Source: JAHFLF01 sp964560145 (GTDB taxonomy: Bacteria > Patescibacteriota > Minisyncoccia > UBA6257 > 1-14-0-10-44-23). From it: a DNA stretch of 7,155 nt. The stretch's first letter is position 1. The number at the start of each line of letters is the position of its first letter. The notes under the pieces are model-generated. The model saw only the letters and a program-made list of their open reading frames with translations, searched no databases and was not told the origin of the DNA. Both the position numbers and the translations under genes were made by a program. The DNA lies in NCBI GenBank assembly GCA_964560145.1, contig CAZLKS010000040.1:1-7155 (forward strand), given 5' to 3'. This document shows, piece after piece, positions 5,155 to 7,155 of this stretch.

Positions 5155-6795
5155 TTAGTATCCACCCATACCGCCCATCCCACCCGGCATCCCGCCCGCT
5201 GGTTCATCCTTTTTCGGTATATCGGTCACCGCTGCACCAATCATCAAGTAGTTAGCTGCCACTGAGAGCGCATTCGTGAATGCGGTCTTTGTGACTTTCA
5301 ATGGGTCAATGATACCAGCCAATTTGAGGTCGCCTATTGAGTTCGTCATCGCGTTAAATCCCGTCCAGCTTTCGCCCGTTGGCCGATTCTTAAGCTTAGT
5401 AATGATACTACTGGCGGATTCGCCGCTATTAATAGCGATGGCGGTTATTGGTGCCTCAAGTGCGCGAACAAGAATTGCATTCGCCGCTTCATTAACGGCG
5501 TTATTCCTTTCGGTTTTGAGATGGCTAGAGGCATTAAACAGCGCAATTCCACCGCCCGGCACAATTCCCTCCTCCATAGCGGCGCGAGTTGCTGCAACAG
5601 CGTCCTCAACACGCTGCTTGAGTTCTTTCTGGGCTGATTCGGTCGGTGCACCAACCTTAATAACAGCTACTCCACCAGCAAGCTTACCAAGGCGTTCGTG
5701 TAGCTTTTCTTTATCGTAGCTTGATTCGGTTTTTTTAATTTGGGCACGAATTTCCGCAACCCGAGCCTCAATCTGCTTTTTATCGCCTTTCCCACCGACA
5801 ATCGTCGTGTTGTCCTTAGTTGCGACCACCCGATGAGCACGTCCGAGGTCTTCGATGGAAATTGTTTCGAGCTTCTTTCCCACCTCGTCGCTAATAAAAG
5901 TAGCGCCGGTCACCGTTGCAATATCTTGAAGCATCGCCTTGCGTGAGTCACCAAAGCTCGGTGCCTTTACCGCAAGCACACTAAACGTACCGCGAATTTT
6001 GTTTACGACAAGCGTCGTCAGTGCCTCACCATCAACATCGTCGGCAATAATAACCATGTCCTTCTTGCCCGTCTCAATAACTTTTTCAAGTGTCGGCAAC
6101 ACCTCTTTAATAGAAGAAATCTTCTTGTCGGTAACTAATATGAACGGATCCTCCATCGCGGCCTGCATCTTCTCGGTGTTCGTAATCATGTACTGACTAA
6201 TAAATCCCTTATCGAATTGCAGACCCTCAACGACTTCGTAGGAATTGGCGATAGTGTTTGAGTCATCAATCGAAACAACACCCTCCTTACCAATCTTACC
6301 CATAACCTCGGCGATTAGCTTGCCGATTTCCCGGTCTTTAGCTGAGAGCGTGGCTACTTCTTCAATTTTCTTATTCTCATTGATTGACTCACGCTGCGCC
6401 TCAAGCGCTTTGACAACTGCAACACCTCCTTTTTTCAATTCCTCCGCTAACTGAATCACATTAAAGCCCTTATCGCGGATAGCCTTTTCTCCTTCCTCAA
6501 TCATAGCGTGGGCAAGTACAACTGAAGTTGTAGTTCCGTCGCCCACGTTGTCATTAGTCTTGTCGGCCGCCTGCTTAATAAAGTCAGCACCAAGATTTTC
6601 AAACTTATCTTCAAATTCGATTTCCTTGGCAACAGTCACACCATCAAAAGTTACCTGTGGTGTTCCGTAGCCTTTTTCGATTACAACCGCACGACCGCGT
6701 GGACCGAGCGTCATCTTAACTGCTTCAGCGAGCTTATCGATACCCTTTTTAATAGAAGCCCGAGCGTCTTCGTTAAATTTTACTTGTTTAGCCAT
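5155..6795 (-). CDS. groL: Chaperonin GroEL (60 kDa)
   Basis: The 546-residue subunit of the double-ring chaperonin folds cytosolic proteins with GroES in an ATP-driven cycle. TLGPRGR at 29-35 and GDGTTTSVV at 85-93 form the nucleotide site. D398 sits at the position of the E. coli ATP-hydrolysis aspartate, the signature AAMEEGIVPGGG is at 405-416, and a GGMPGGMGGMGGY tail closes the protein as in the family. Length is normal and there is no frameshift. The start at 6795 gives the standard MAKQVKFNEDAR beginning. It follows groES after 4 bases with no Shine-Dalgarno motif between, so translation is probably coupled. A strong hairpin follows the stop. Confidence 0.98.
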   Translation of the reverse strand: MAKQVKFNEDARASIKKGIDKLAEAVKMTLGPRGRAVVIEKGYGTPQVTFDGVTVAKEIEFEDKFENLGADFIKQAADKTNDNVGDGTTTSVVLAHAMIEEGEKAIRDKGFNVIQLAEELKKGGVAVVKALEAQRESINENKKIEEVATLSAKDREIGKLIAEVMGKIGKEGVVSIDDSNTIANSYEVVEGLQFDKGFISQYMITNTEKMQAAMEDPFILVTDKKISSIKEVLPTLEKVIETGKKDMVIIADDVDGEALTTLVVNKIRGTFSVLAVKAPSFGDSRKAMLQDIATVTGATFISDEVGKKLETISIEDLGRAHRVVATKDNTTIVGGKGDKKQIEARVAEIRAQIKKTESSYDKEKLHERLGKLAGGVAVIKVGAPTESAQKELKQRVEDAVAATRAAMEEGIVPGGGIALFNASSHLKTERNNAVNEAANAILVRALEAPITAIAINSGESASSIITKLKNRPTGESWTGFNAMTNSIGDLKLAGIIDPLKVTKTAFTNALSVAANYLMIGAAVTDIPKKDEPAGGMPGGMGGMGGY

Positions 6796-6799
6796 ATGG

Positions 6800-7087
6800 T
6801 TAGTTCAAAATTGCTAAAACATCATCCTCGTCTCCAACTAAGTATTTCCTGCCCTCAATCTCGATTTCGTCCGGTCCATATTTTTTGAACAAGACAGAAT
6901 CACCGACTTTGACGGTCATGGCGACGAGCTTACCATCGGTAGTCTTACCTGGACCAGTAGCGATAACCCTGCCCATTATTGGCTTTTCGCCAGCGGAGTT
7001 TTCGGGTAAAACTATACCAGATTTTGTCTTCGTTTCAGCGGCGAGCGGCTCGATAAACAAACGATTTGATAATGGTTTTAAATTCAT
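6800..7087 (-). CDS. groS: Co-chaperonin GroES (10 kDa)
   Basis: The 95-residue protein forms the heptameric lid of GroEL. It opens MNLKPLSNRLFIEPL and carries the mobile loop at about 18-36 with the GroEL-contacting IVL at 25-27. VGDSVLFKKYGPDEIEIEG at 61-79 and a final VLAILN are also typical. Length is normal. It is the first gene of the groES-groEL operon. The 68 bases visible upstream hold A/T-rich -10-like boxes and a small inverted repeat, but no CIRCE element (the HrcA operator) and no clear Shine-Dalgarno motif. Regulation may depend on sequence beyond the window. Confidence 0.97.
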   Translation of the reverse strand: MNLKPLSNRLFIEPLAAETKTKSGIVLPENSAGEKPIMGRVIATGPGKTTDGKLVAMTVKVGDSVLFKKYGPDEIEIEGRKYLVGDEDDVLAILN

Positions 7088-7108
7088 GCAGTAATCGCAA
7101 ACAATGCG

Positions 7109-7124
7109 AATATAATTAATAATA
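7109..7124 (-). promoter_or_regulatory. Possible -10 region of the groES-groEL operon
   Basis: The minus strand holds TATTAT (7119-7124) and TATATT (7109-7114), 31 and 21 bases before the groES ATG. Both are close to the -10 consensus, but the stretch is generally A/T-rich and no matching -35 box is visible, so this is tentative. Confidence 0.3.
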
Positions 7125-7141
7125 CGAACAAAATAAACCCG

Positions 7142-7155
7142 ACTTTTATAAAAGT
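7142..7155. repeat. 14-base perfect palindrome at the window edge
   Basis: ACTTTTATAAAAGT is self-complementary and lies 54 bases before groES. It could be half of a terminator of the gene beyond the window, an operator, or chance in A/T-rich sequence. The window ends here, so it cannot be resolved. Confidence 0.35.

Noticed and set aside
5276..5719. Plus-strand frame of 147 codons
   Set aside because: It is antisense to groEL; the codon pattern follows from the conserved gene on the other strand.
7088..7155. CIRCE operator before groES
   Set aside because: I looked for TTAGCACTC-N9-GAGTGCTAA and found no match in the visible 68 bases.

Overview
The window looks like a chromosome segment from a Candidate Phyla Radiation (Patescibacteria, Parcubacteria-like) bacterium. 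The evidence is an archaeal-type UMP kinase, a large single-pass cell-surface beta-sandwich protein of a style common in these genomes, a small stand-alone GIY-YIG nuclease, very short leaders with no clear Shine-Dalgarno sequence, and the standard genetic code. This placement is an inference from gene style; no rRNA or other strong phylogenetic marker was available. Every gene recognised is on the minus strand, so transcription runs from high to low coordinates.

Right part (7155 to about 3000), housekeeping. groES and groEL form a two-gene operon 4 bases apart, closed by a perfect 16-bp hairpin terminator. It is followed by a monocistronic 643-residue membrane-anchored surface protein with its own promoter-like sequence and terminator, and then by pyrH (UMP kinase) with a promoter-like TATACT box.

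Middle part (about 2300 to 1779), a rearranged tRNA locus. A tRNA-Ser(GGA) gene with encoded CCA is preceded by an 82-residue GIY-YIG nuclease. The last four codons and stop codon of the nuclease lie inside the 5' part of the tRNA. Upstream, 306 bases away, is a 64-base perfect copy of the nuclease 3' end plus the first 16 bases of the tRNA. A 21-base insert containing a 17-base palindrome follows, and then the next 7 bases of the tRNA. This reads as a remnant of an earlier nuclease-tRNA unit whose D-loop was interrupted exactly before the invariant GG. A second palindrome of the same design sits just before the nuclease start codon.

Left part (1697 to 1), the most interesting coding region. 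Just downstream of tRNA-Ser is a 460-residue protein. Its N-terminal half is a tRNA-dependent cyclodipeptide synthase with all diagnostic residues at the expected spacing (NYH type). Its C-terminal half is a type-3 solute-binding (amino-acid-binding) domain with no signal peptide. A DUF4238-family gene follows after 34 bases and runs off the window. The pair may be an accessory module that makes a cyclic dipeptide under control of a cytosolic ligand-binding domain, but that function is an inference.
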